A stretch of 24,645 bases of DNA from UBA11164 sp002420085 (GCA_031976395.1 DALYLJ010000031.1:1-24645), one strand, 5' to 3'. Counted from the stretch's first letter, positions 1 through 7,602 are shown. Made by a program: numbers and translations. The notes: generated from the sequence alone by a model not told the origin.

Positions 1-1054
1 TTCGGTGGCCGACGCAGACGTCGTCGCCCCGCACCTCCTGGTCAGGCTGCGCCGACGGCGCGTGCGCCGGCGGGGGGTGGCCTGGGCGGACTGGCCGGCC
101 TGCTCGGCAGTCTGCTGAGTGCCGATGAGTTTGATGAGGGCGATGAGTTCGATGCCGGCGATGGCTTCGAGGCTTTCGACGAAGGCGACGAATTCGACAG
201 CGCGGATGCCTTCGATGAGGGTGACGAATTCGATGGTTTCGATGCGTTCGACGAGGGTGACGAACTGGATGCCGCCGATGAAATCGTCGCCGAGGCGCTC
301 GACGCCGGTGACAGCGATGAGTTCCTGCGCCGGCTCGGTGGGTTCGCGCGTCGGATCGGCCGTGGTGTCGGTCGGGTCGCCCGCGTGGTGGCGCCGATCG
401 CCAGCATGATCCCGCTGCCGCAGGCGCAGTTGATCGGTCGCCTGGCTGGCGTCGCCGGTCGGCTGCTGGCCGATGGTGCCGATGAGTTCGAGGCATTCGA
501 CGAGATGGTCGATGGCATGGATGCCGATGAGATCGATGCCGCCGCGCCGCTGATCGCCGGGCTGGCCCTGCGGCGCGCCCTGCCGGCGGTGGCTCGGCTG
601 GCCGCTCCGGCTCGACGGCAACTGGTCGGTGCTGCCAGCACGGCGATCCGGCGTGCCGTTCGCAGCCGTGGTCGGCTTGCGGCCCGTGTGGTTCCGCGCG
701 CCCTGGTGGCAGCCCGTCGAGTCGCGGCCCAGCGGCGGGTTCCGGNNNNNNNNNNNNNNNNNNNNNNNNNNNNNNNNNNNNNNNNNNGCCGTGCGCCGAC
801 CACAAGCCGTGCGGGTGCTGTCGCGGCCGCTGGTGCCGGCCGCTCGTCGTGCCACGCCGCCGAGGGTTGCCGCGCGGATCGTGCGCCGGGTGGTGGCCCC
901 GATCCGGCCGCAGATCAGGCCAATGGTCCGGACGATTCGGCGGCGGGTGCCGATCGTAGTTCCGACGGTCGGAGCGCGTCGCTGCATCTGCCCACGCCAT
1001 GGCCGTGCGATCAGCATTCGCGGCCCGGTGACCATCCGCGTGCGCTCGCGCTGA
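1..1054 (+). CDS. Partial polyampholyte protein with acidic FDEGDEFD repeats and Arg-rich tail
   Basis: Function is not recognised. The frame is open from the first base, so the start lies outside the window. Before the N gap it is read in the frame of base 1 (about 248 residues); after the gap the sensible frame is shifted by one (788-1054, 88 residues), ending at TGA 1052-1054. Visible in order: an Arg run at residues 4-9, a Gly/Leu stretch at 25-40, four FDEGDEFD-type repeats at 44-90, a basic segment at 110-128, a hydrophobic Ala/Val/Leu segment, a second acidic block near 160-180, and a long Arg/Val/Ala/Pro tail with almost no Lys, ending in a CxCxxxGR-like patch (CICPRHGR). The +1 frame after the gap, which would end near 1083, lacks the Arg/Val/Pro pattern. 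First visible gene of a six-gene same-strand set, 47 bp before the peptidase gene. Alternating charge suggests self-association or nucleic-acid or surface binding, but this is inference only. Confidence 0.7.
130..270 (+). repeat. Four in-frame 24-bp repeats encoding FDEGDEFD
   Basis: Copies begin at 130, 175, 211 and 247, with spacings of 45, 36 and 36 bp, so all stay in frame. The first three encode FDEGDEFD and the last FDEGDELD. Synonymous codons differ between copies (ttt/ttc, gat/gac, gag/gaa), so the peptide is conserved more than the DNA. That argues for selection on the protein and against a recent slippage repeat. Confidence 0.85.
746..787. other. Assembly gap of 42 N inside a coding region
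   Basis: Bases 746-787 are all N. The coding frame before the gap and the coding frame after it differ by one, so the true missing length is probably not a multiple of three equal to 42. The gap is best treated as of unknown size. The flanks are GC-rich, Arg/Ala-coding and repetitive, which may be why assembly failed here. Confidence 0.95.
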
Positions 1055-1101
1055 GTCGAGACATGTCGGTTGCCTTCGTCTGACGGCTTCGAGGACAGAC
1101 C

Positions 1102-2421
1102 GTGAAACGGATCGATGCTCGTGAGTTTCTCCGCATCAAGGTGCGCGGACTGGTGGCCCGCCTCAGTCGGCTGGCCCGGATCGACAATGCCTATGTCGGA
1201 CTGCGTCCGCAGGATATGCCGTTCGCGCCGTCACGGGCACATTTCCGGGCCGCCAATGCTCGCCTGTCGGCAATCGAGACGGCGGTTCGCCGCCGCTTCG
1301 ATCGGGTCCGGGCCACGCTCGAACGTGAGCCGCTGGAGCGGGTCTTGATCGACATCGCCCTGGTCGAGCGTGAACTGGATCGTGCCCGGCGGCTGTTCGG
1401 CATGTTCTTCGAGGTGTTCGCCCAGCGCGGCACCAGCTTCGGCCCGGCGTTGGCAGCCCATGACGCGATCGCCGAGGACTGCTATCAGGCGATCCGTGCT
1501 GCGGCGCCGCAGGTGTTTCGCGGTCCGCTGCTGAAACCGGTGTGCTACATGGAGCACGGCTTCTCGCCGGCGACCATGCGCCGTGGGGTGTCGATGAGCC
1601 GTCTGCTTGGCGAGGCCAATCCATTCCCGCTGATCCGCATTCCCTGGGATCGCGATCAGCCCTGGCAGGCGGTGTTCATGCATGAAGTGGCGCATAACCT
1701 GCAAGCGGATCTCGGCATCTGGCAGGAGAACCGGCAGGCGCTGGTCAAGCGCATGATCGGTCGGGTTGGTCACCCCTTGCTGGCCAGCATCTACGGCCGC
1801 TGGCACAAGGAAATATGGGCCGATCTGGCGGCGATCCTGCTGGGCGGGCCAGCCGCTGCCTGGGGCATGGCCGAATTCCTGGCTCATCCGTCACCGCGCA
1901 CCTTGACCTATCGTCCGGGTGGCGCGCATCCGACCGCGTTCCTGCGGGTGGCGATCCTGGCCGAGATGTTGCGTCGTATGGGATTCGTGCGCGACGCAGA
2001 CAGCCTCAATCGGGTCTGGCGGACCCTGTACCGACCGGAGCGCGGCCATCGCATGCCTGGACAGTTGCTCAGTGGTGTCGATCGGGTGGTCGCGGAGGTG
2101 GTCGATGAGACCATGTTCCAGACCCGGCGCAATCTTGGCCAGCGCGCAGTGGCCGACATCATTCCGTTTGGCCCGGACGATCAGGCGGCGATTCTGGCCG
2201 GCGCGGGGAAGCTGGTGTCGGGAGCGATCGAGGCGGTCGATCTGCCACCCCGTCATCTGGTCAGCGCGGCGGCCTATGCGGTGGCCAGCGGCCTGTCTGA
2301 CCCCCGTCGGCTGGCCGATCAGATCAATGCCCGGCTGGCCGAGCAGGCGCGCGGCGGGCGTGAACGTACACCCCTGCGGACGGCTGCGGCGACACGATCG
2401 CCGCAGCCGCTGGCGGCCTGA
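1102..2421 (+). CDS. HEVAH zinc-metallopeptidase-like protein (gluzincin type)
   Basis: 439 residues with a GTG start at 1102, preceded by AGGA (1092-1095) at 6 nt. The zinc-site candidate is HEVAH at residues 194-198, with a likely third ligand Glu237 in HKEIWADL (residues 235-242); a Glu followed by Asp about 40 residues after HExxH is typical of gluzincin metallopeptidases. The N-terminal ~190 residues are helical and Arg-rich, and no signal peptide or membrane segment is visible, so a cytoplasmic location or a non-Sec export route is likely. The C-terminal ~180 residues look helical and the end is a basic, low-complexity tail. It sits between the acidic-repeat protein and a 142-bp gap with a strong stem-loop. 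It may process a product of the cluster, for example the repeat protein; that is inference. The exact peptidase family is not recognised. Confidence 0.8.
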   Translation: MKRIDAREFLRIKVRGLVARLSRLARIDNAYVGLRPQDMPFAPSRAHFRAANARLSAIETAVRRRFDRVRATLEREPLERVLIDIALVERELDRARRLFGMFFEVFAQRGTSFGPALAAHDAIAEDCYQAIRAAAPQVFRGPLLKPVCYMEHGFSPATMRRGVSMSRLLGEANPFPLIRIPWDRDQPWQAVFMHEVAHNLQADLGIWQENRQALVKRMIGRVGHPLLASIYGRWHKEIWADLAAILLGGPAAAWGMAEFLAHPSPRTLTYRPGGAHPTAFLRVAILAEMLRRMGFVRDADSLNRVWRTLYRPERGHRMPGQLLSGVDRVVAEVVDETMFQTRRNLGQRAVADIIPFGPDDQAAILAGAGKLVSGAIEAVDLPPRHLVSAAAYAVASGLSDPRRLADQINARLAEQARGGRERTPLRTAAATRSPQPLAA

Positions 2422-2486
2422 CTCGGACGAGGAGCGGACCGTGTGCAGCCCATCGCATCGTCAATGCCATTCCCACGATCGCCGTC

Positions 2487-2521
2487 GTGTACCGACCGGG
2501 GCCTCGATCCCGGTGGTACGC
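2487..2521 (+). promoter_or_regulatory. Strong intergenic stem-loop upstream of the 557-residue protein gene
   Basis: GTACC (2489-2493), a bulged G (2494) and ACCGGG (2495-2500) pair with CCCGGT (2509-2514) and GGTAC (2515-2519) around an 8-nt loop. One G-C and one G-T pair extend the base to 2487/2521. No T-run follows, so it is not a classical intrinsic terminator. It lies 42 bp before the next start codon. An mRNA-processing or stability element, or a weak attenuator, is more likely. Confidence 0.6.
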
Positions 2522-2563
2522 CGAGCCGGTCCGAACGAATAGCCATCCATCAGGAGACAGCAC

Positions 2564-4237
2564 ATGCTCACCACCAAGAATGCCTCCAAAGCAACCACTC
2601 CCGGGGGGGCGACCTCACCGTCGAGGAGCCGCAGCAATCTCGATACTCTGATGCGTCAGCAACTGCGCGTCGCCGATCCCAATGACCCCAAGATGGTCGC
2701 TGATGCGTTGTTGCAGCGATTCGGTGAACTGCCGCGCGCGCGCGCCATTGCCGGTGAAGCGATCGGTGTGCCGTTCGCACCGGTGGCGCCGGTGACGTCG
2801 TGTGGTGCGTCGGTGACGGCCACCGATCTCGATCTCAGGCTCGCTCTGGAGCATGTCGAAACCGATCTGTCGGCTGTGCTCGGAATGAGCGTGCTGAAAG
2901 GAGTTCAGGCGGAGTTGTCCGGTTGGGCCGAAGGCATCCGCGCGACGATCAGAGTCGGTCAGGATGCGGTTGCCATGGGCATCGACAGTGCTCAACGCGA
3001 CCGCACTCTGGCGGTGCGTCGCACCCTTGGTGATTATGCCCGGCTGGCACGGATGCTCTCGGCCGGCATCCCCGACGCACGTGGACAATTGCGAGGACTG
3101 GCGCGCAGCGTCGACGCCGTGTCGGCCACCCTGTTGGTCGCCCTGGGGGAGAGCATGGCGACCGGTGGCGCGTCCGATGGTCGTTTCCTTCTGTCGGTAT
3201 CGTTCAGCGAAATGCAGATTCGCCGTGAGGCGGCGCTGTCGGCGCTGCGCAATCTGCTGGGTGGCGTCGATCGCAATCCTGATCACGAGCACTGGCCTCA
3301 CGGCATGTGTGCCTATCGTCGATTGTTCCGACGGTTGGAGCGGGACGGTCAAGGCGAGTTGCGCCCTTTGCTCACCATGGCTGGGCTGGCGCAGGTTCTG
3401 GATGATCTGGTTGCCCGCGCCGATTCGGGTGCTGCCGATGGGCTACGGGCCTTGAGTGCAACCGCAGCAATCGATCTCGGACGGGTTCATCGCTTGATCG
3501 GGCTCGTCGATGAGTTGGGCGATATCGATGCCCCGGCGTTGGCCAGCTTCGTCGAATCACTGCGCTTGTTCGTTGATGGCTTCGAGCATGTCGATGGTCG
3601 CTGTCTGTTGCGCATCGCGCGACCACTGGTGCTGCATTACGGACTCTATGAGAGCAAGGCAAGCGATACTGCTGACCAGCACGTTGTCGATATGGTGATG
3701 CTGCGTGGACGACTTGCCAGCCATATCGACTGCATGATCCGCGAGCCCGCGATGGGCATCAAGGCGGTACGTTCCGCGGTGATGCTCGACAAACTGACCT
3801 ATGACCTCGATCGACTGATCGATGCCCACGTCGGCAGTGGTCAAGGTGCTACCCGTGTTGCGGCTCGATTGGCTGTTCTGGCGCGCCTCCACCAGCAATT
3901 GGGCAAGCCACCGCCGATCAAGCTTCCTGTCGGCATCGAGGATCTGTTCAAGTCCGTGGCCAAGGGCTTGGTCCAGGTGGATGAGGCCATGATCAGGGCC
4001 GAAGCCTGGCAGCAGTACCGAGCGGAGCAGCGGATCAGCAGCATCGCCCTGCGGATGGCACCGGACTGTCTGGAGGTCCAGGAGCAGTTCGGTGAGAAGG
4101 GGCTGGTCAAGGCCAGGATCGCAGCCGTGTTGATCGAACTCGGAGAGGATCCGGACACTGTGGTCCAGGATGCACGTGCGTTCCCGCCGCATGCTGACCG
4201 TTCGATCGCGCGGATCGCCGACCACTTCGTTCCATGA
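2564..4237 (+). CDS. Unrecognised 557-residue, mostly helical protein
   Basis: Function is not recognised. The ATG at 2564 follows AGGAG (2552-2556) at 7 nt, which fixes the start. The first ~25 residues are Ser/Thr/Lys/Pro-rich and look disordered. The rest appears almost wholly alpha-helical, with many Leu/Ala/Arg heptad-like stretches and no transmembrane segment or signal peptide. A histidine/tryptophan patch (DHEHWPHG) lies near residue 242, but no metal-binding or catalytic signature was recognised. It starts 142 bp after the peptidase gene, and the next gene begins 94 bp after its stop. Codon choice looks slightly less GC-biased than in its neighbours (by eye only). A scaffold or adaptor role within the cluster is possible but unsupported. 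Confidence 0.85.
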   Translation: MLTTKNASKATTPGGATSPSRSRSNLDTLMRQQLRVADPNDPKMVADALLQRFGELPRARAIAGEAIGVPFAPVAPVTSCGASVTATDLDLRLALEHVETDLSAVLGMSVLKGVQAELSGWAEGIRATIRVGQDAVAMGIDSAQRDRTLAVRRTLGDYARLARMLSAGIPDARGQLRGLARSVDAVSATLLVALGESMATGGASDGRFLLSVSFSEMQIRREAALSALRNLLGGVDRNPDHEHWPHGMCAYRRLFRRLERDGQGELRPLLTMAGLAQVLDDLVARADSGAADGLRALSATAAIDLGRVHRLIGLVDELGDIDAPALASFVESLRLFVDGFEHVDGRCLLRIARPLVLHYGLYESKASDTADQHVVDMVMLRGRLASHIDCMIREPAMGIKAVRSAVMLDKLTYDLDRLIDAHVGSGQGATRVAARLAVLARLHQQLGKPPPIKLPVGIEDLFKSVAKGLVQVDEAMIRAEAWQQYRAEQRISSIALRMAPDCLEVQEQFGEKGLVKARIAAVLIELGEDPDTVVQDARAFPPHADRSIARIADHFVP

Positions 4238-4292
4238 CAGCCATGCTGGTTCAGGCGATCCGATATCGACCCATCGTTCAGAACGTCGTCAA

Positions 4293-4315
4293 GCCCGCCA
4301 TCGGACTCGGCGGGC
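4293..4315 (+). promoter_or_regulatory. Perfect 7-bp stem-loop just upstream of an RBS
   Basis: GCCCGCC (4293-4299) pairs exactly with GGCGGGC (4309-4315) across a 9-nt loop. The AGGAG of the next gene begins 5 nt downstream at 4320, so the hairpin would flank the ribosome entry site without covering it. No T-run follows. It is the second of three such elements in this gene cluster. Confidence 0.55.
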
Positions 4316-4331
4316 GGTCAGGAGAACACTC

Positions 4332-5423
4332 ATGAGCTTCCAGACATCCGAAACCATCCAGCGCCTGTGGGAGACCTTCCTGCGCGAGCAGTTGGAGAAA
4401 ATTCCCGCCGAGGAGCGGGCGACCTACGAGGTCGAATTCGAGAACCGCTTGGGCGAGTTGCTGCGTGGCAGCGGTGGTGCCGGCGGTGGCGAACAGGGTC
4501 TGCTGGATCTGATCGGCATCGGTGCCAAGGGGCCGACCGATTTCGCCGAGGTCGGCTATCCGCACATCGAACCGGATTTCGACGAGGCGATCATCCCGAG
4601 CCAGCTTCACGCGGCGGCTGATCTGTACTTCCTCTACCAGCACGAGCGGATGAAGGTGTTCGAGGTGGTCGAGGTGCTGCAACGGCTGTTCCGGCTCGGC
4701 AAGATCCGCGTCCAACGTGGGCCGGGCGCACAGGGTCTGTATCGACTCGAAAAACTCCGGCCGTTGCGCTACAGCAAGCAGGATCGGATGATCGCCTACC
4801 GGCGCGCCTTCAACTACGGCAATGCCCAGGCGCCGGCCGGGGCGGTGGTCAACCGTAATTTTCATCGGCAACTGGTCGGCTTCATGGTGTCGATCAGCCA
4901 GTATTTCCGCGATCTCAGCATCAGCGAGGTCATTCGCGGCGGGCCGATGCTCAATCAGCGGCCGTTTGGCAGTGTCGCCACCATCCAGCGCATCGGTCTG
5001 GATCTGCGCTATGCGCTCGATCGCAGCACCTACGGCAATATCTTCTCGTTGGCGATGGAGGTCGGTCATTACCTGGTCCAGGTGCTGGCCATCCTCGATG
5101 CTCCGGATGTCAAGCGGGCGTTCGATGCCAACTCCAAGTGGGATGTGGTCGAGATCGTCTCCAATCGCCACCTGGGCGGCACCGCCGAGCCGTCGCAGCG
5201 GGCCAAGATGGCCGAGAGCGGTCGGCGGGTGTTGAAGTTTGCGGCCGACAACGATTTCCGGACGGCGATCGATCCGATCCTGTTCCAGTCGCTGGTCCGA
5301 CCGATCGCGCCGCATGCCGATGCCTGGATCGCCGCGTATCGGATGACCCCGGAAGGACGGACCTTCCCCGGCGTCACGCCGGCGCTGAAGAGCGTGCTCG
5401 GGGTGCCAGCGGCGACCGCATGA
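4332..5423 (+). CDS. Unrecognised 363-residue cluster protein with possible winged-helix-like segment
   Basis: Function is not recognised. The ATG at 4332 is chosen because AGGAG (4320-4324) lies 7 nt upstream; the frame stays open to 4170, but that would overlap the previous gene and has no ribosome site. Visible parts: a charged helical N-terminus, a Gly-rich linker near residues 48-55, then a segment around residues 95-145 (helix, helix, GKIRVQRGPGAQGLYRL, basic residues) that could be a winged-helix fold with the GPGA turn as the wing tip. Next come an aromatic segment (HRQLVGFM, SISQYFRDL), a conserved-looking YGNIFSLAMEVGHYL helix, and SNRHLGG near residue 280. There is no signal peptide or membrane segment. 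The next gene starts 64 bp downstream. The DNA-binding idea is weak inference. Confidence 0.85.
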   Translation: MSFQTSETIQRLWETFLREQLEKIPAEERATYEVEFENRLGELLRGSGGAGGGEQGLLDLIGIGAKGPTDFAEVGYPHIEPDFDEAIIPSQLHAAADLYFLYQHERMKVFEVVEVLQRLFRLGKIRVQRGPGAQGLYRLEKLRPLRYSKQDRMIAYRRAFNYGNAQAPAGAVVNRNFHRQLVGFMVSISQYFRDLSISEVIRGGPMLNQRPFGSVATIQRIGLDLRYALDRSTYGNIFSLAMEVGHYLVQVLAILDAPDVKRAFDANSKWDVVEIVSNRHLGGTAEPSQRAKMAESGRRVLKFAADNDFRTAIDPILFQSLVRPIAPHADAWIAAYRMTPEGRTFPGVTPALKSVLGVPAATA

Positions 5424-5436
5424 ACGCATCTCGACC

Positions 5437-5463
5437 AGCCCTGGCGGTTGCACAGCCAGGGCT
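5437..5463 (+). promoter_or_regulatory. Perfect 9-bp intergenic stem-loop
   Basis: AGCCCTGGC (5437-5445) pairs without mismatch with GCCAGGGCT (5455-5463) around a 9-nt loop. It fills most of the 64-bp gap and ends 11 nt before the GAGGGG ribosome site of the next gene. There is no T-run. It is the third strong stem-loop in consecutive gaps of the cluster. Confidence 0.6.
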
Positions 5464-5487
5464 TCCGACCTCGCGAGGGGACACAGC

Positions 5488-6351
5488 ATGCTCGAATCGG
5501 ATCTCGAACTCAGTTTTCGCACCCGGCGCCCGGCCTACGTGGTCGATCCGATGCTGGCCCTGGCTTCGCCGCACGGCGCCCAGTTGACCAGTCGGCTGTC
5601 CAGCGTTGCCGATCTCTGGGTGACCCGAACGTTCTGGCAGGTGATCGATGCCAGCGAGTATTACCGCAGCGATCCGCTTGCGCTCTGGCCGGAAGAGGTC
5701 CGCGAGGGCATGCCGGAGTCGGCGGCCGAGGATTTCCGCCAGGCGCTGGCGCTCTGGGAAGAGGTTCGGCAACGCACCGATCTCAGTCACTGTCGATTGA
5801 ACTGGGTCAGCGACAGCCTGACCGAGTCGGCCTTTCCCGACGGTACGGCGCCCGACCTGCTGGAGCGTTACGAGCGCCTGCACCAGGGTCTGACCGGCCG
5901 CTGCGATCCACGCGACGAGGCAACCGGCAGCGCCTGGTTCTTTGGTGCCATCGATACTCTGTCGCTGACCGCAGCGCTGGGCCGGGCGCGGGCGCTGACC
6001 CTGGCGCCCGAGGTGCCGGGTGCCTGTTTCGGCCTGGCCTGTGAGCGCGTGGGTTTTGCCATCGAGGTGCCGCCCATGTCGGCCGCAGCGATCACCGCGA
6101 TCGAACGCCGACGTACCCGCGAATTGCTGGTCAGTGCCGGCTGTGCGCCCTTGCTGTGGAGCGGTCTGCGTCTGGCGGTGGTGCATCCGGTGCTGTCGGG
6201 CGATGTGCTCCTCAAGACCGAGGCGCGCGAAGGCGAATTCGTTGGCTGTTTCACCGATGGCGACGGCTTCGACCCTTTCGACCCCGATGAGCGGGGTGCG
6301 CCCGTGGTCGATCCCTGGAAGTCGGCACGCGGCTTCTGCCATGGCATCTGA
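5488..6351 (+). CDS. Unrecognised 287-residue cluster protein with acidic-aromatic C-terminus
   Basis: Function is not recognised. The ATG at 5488 follows GAGGGG (5475-5480) at 7 nt. The protein looks soluble: no signal peptide, no membrane segment. It has helical stretches with several Trp (LWVTRTFWQ near residue 44; ALWEEV near 90), a Gly/Ala-rich middle with two Cys (GACFGLACERVG near residue 178) and a basic helix (ERRRTRELL near 208). The C-terminus carries GDGFDPFDPDE near residues 255-265, an Asp/Phe-rich motif that recalls the FDEGDEFD repeats of the first cluster protein; whether this means a shared partner is unknown. Only 16 bp separate its stop from the DUF4438 gene, so the two are probably co-translated from one message. 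Confidence 0.85.
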   Translation: MLESDLELSFRTRRPAYVVDPMLALASPHGAQLTSRLSSVADLWVTRTFWQVIDASEYYRSDPLALWPEEVREGMPESAAEDFRQALALWEEVRQRTDLSHCRLNWVSDSLTESAFPDGTAPDLLERYERLHQGLTGRCDPRDEATGSAWFFGAIDTLSLTAALGRARALTLAPEVPGACFGLACERVGFAIEVPPMSAAAITAIERRRTRELLVSAGCAPLLWSGLRLAVVHPVLSGDVLLKTEAREGEFVGCFTDGDGFDPFDPDERGAPVVDPWKSARGFCHGI

Positions 6352-6367
6352 TCGAACGAGCGAGACG

Positions 6368-7450
6368 ATGATGATTCCGATACAACGCCTGCTCGAATCC
6401 GAACCTGTGCCGACCGGTAGGGCCGGGCAGGGGCGGGTGATCGCCGGGACTGCGGGTCGACTGAGACTCAACGACGATCAGTTGGTGATGGTGTCGGTGC
6501 TCGGGCGGATCGCCCACCCGGTCGGGCGCGGCAACCCCTATCGAATCGGTTATGACGGGGTTCCCAGGGTGCTGCCGGGCACCGGTGGAATCGTGCTCAA
6601 CCATCGGATCGGTGATCCCTGCATCGGTTTGGCCGGCGATCACGTCGAGCCGGGCGTTGCCCTGCACAACAATGATCGGGAAGTGGTCGGGCCGCGCGAT
6701 GGCCCGAACACCGCTTTGTTGACCTATGCCTGCGTCGGCAATCGGGCCGAGGTGGTCTCCGGTCGAATGCAGGGCGCGGTCGGCCTGGTGACCGGAAAAC
6801 ACGGCGGCATCAACCATGTACTGGTCGATTTTCCGAGCCGGGTGCTGGCCCGCTTGACCATCGGCGATCGCATCCAGATCCGCAGTCACGGGCTCGGGCT
6901 GGGTTTGCCTGGGGTTCCCGAGGTCGAGGTCTTGAATGCGGCGCCGAGCCTGCTGCGGCGCTGGCCGGTGACCATCCGCGATGGTCGGGTGCGGGTTCCG
7001 GTCACCCATCTGATTCCAGCCACGATGATGGGTTCCGGGCTCGGCAAGAACACTGCCTGGCGCGGTGATTACGACATCCAGCTTGCCGATCCGGAGCTGC
7101 GCCGTCGGCATCGGCTGGGCAGTCTGCGCTTCGGCGATATGGTGGCGATCGCCGATACCGATGTCCGGCGCGGGCCATCCCGGCGCGGTGGCCGGATCAC
7201 GGTCGGGGTGGTGATCCATGGTGACAGCACGGTCAGTGGTCATGGTCCGGGGGTGACCGCTCTGTTGACTGGCCCCATCGAGCGTCTGGCGCCCTACCGC
7301 GACCCAGCCGCCAATCTGGCGGCCATCTTCGGCGTCCGGACACCGGCCCCACCTCGGCAGCGGTTGCCGCTGGCGGGGCGGAACCCGCGTGATTCCGCTG
7401 CGGCGGTCGCCCGTCTCGGGTTCACGGCGGCGGCCGAGGCATGGGAGTGA
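6368..7450 (+). CDS. DUF4438 family protein
   Basis: 360 residues from the first ATG of an ATG-ATG pair at 6368; only a weak purine-rich site (GAGCGAGA) precedes it. The sequence carries features I associate with DUF4438: the region YRIGYDGVPRVLPGTGGI near residues 58-76, GDPCIGLAGDHVEPGVAL near 83-100, a Gly/His patch GKHGGINHV near 142-150, and GSGLGKNTAWRGDYDIQ near 220-236. DUF4438 proteins are mainly beta-barrel-like and lack an established function. The conserved GDHVEPG and HGGI patches look like a binding or catalytic site, possibly metal-dependent, but this is inference. The C-terminal ~45 residues are Pro/Arg/Ala-rich and probably disordered. It is the last gene of the six-gene set and follows the previous gene by 16 bp. 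Confidence 0.85.
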   Translation: MMIPIQRLLESEPVPTGRAGQGRVIAGTAGRLRLNDDQLVMVSVLGRIAHPVGRGNPYRIGYDGVPRVLPGTGGIVLNHRIGDPCIGLAGDHVEPGVALHNNDREVVGPRDGPNTALLTYACVGNRAEVVSGRMQGAVGLVTGKHGGINHVLVDFPSRVLARLTIGDRIQIRSHGLGLGLPGVPEVEVLNAAPSLLRRWPVTIRDGRVRVPVTHLIPATMMGSGLGKNTAWRGDYDIQLADPELRRRHRLGSLRFGDMVAIADTDVRRGPSRRGGRITVGVVIHGDSTVSGHGPGVTALLTGPIERLAPYRDPAANLAAIFGVRTPAPPRQRLPLAGRNPRDSAAAVARLGFTAAAEAWE

Positions 7451-7535
7451 ACGCAATCGATGGTCCCTGTCGAGTCGGTTGTCGCGGTCGTCGGGTGAAG
7501 CCTTGCCGACGGTGTCGCCGTGGGTGATCCCGGCG

Positions 7536-7554
7536 CCGGCTGGCCACTGGCCGG
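7536..7554 (+). terminator. Weak hairpin downstream of the DUF4438 gene
   Basis: CCGGC (7536-7540) pairs with GCCGG (7550-7554), extended inward by two G-T wobbles, with a 5-nt loop. It is 86 bp after the stop and is followed only by a short T-stretch further on (ATTTTG). It could end the six-gene transcript, but it is weak. The rest of 7451-7744 holds only the LuxR-gene promoter and leader. Confidence 0.25.
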
Positions 7555-7572
7555 TCGCTGACGGATTTTGCG

Positions 7573-7602
7573 TTGCAATCTTGTGCGTCTTGTCACTATG
7601 AT
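7573..7602 (+). promoter_or_regulatory. Sigma-70-like promoter for the LuxR gene
   Basis: TTGCAA (7573-7578) and TATGAT (7597-7602) are separated by 18 bp, inside the most AT-rich patch of this gap. Transcription would begin near 7609 and give a leader of about 135 nt before the ATG at 7745. The regulator can therefore be expressed separately from the upstream cluster. Confidence 0.5.

Noticed and set aside
130..270. Acidic repeats as a CRISPR-like or recent slippage array
   Set aside because: Repeats are short, in frame, and differ by synonymous changes; there are no unique spacers of constant length.
385..1083. A single 232-residue protein reading straight through the N gap
   Set aside because: After the gap this frame encodes Gly/Ala/Asp/Ser-rich sequence that does not continue the Arg-rich pattern; the neighbouring frame does.
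4278..6471. Long - strand open frames opposite the 363- and 287-residue cluster genes
   Set aside because: The + strand genes have good ribosome sites and globular composition; the - strand frames do not.
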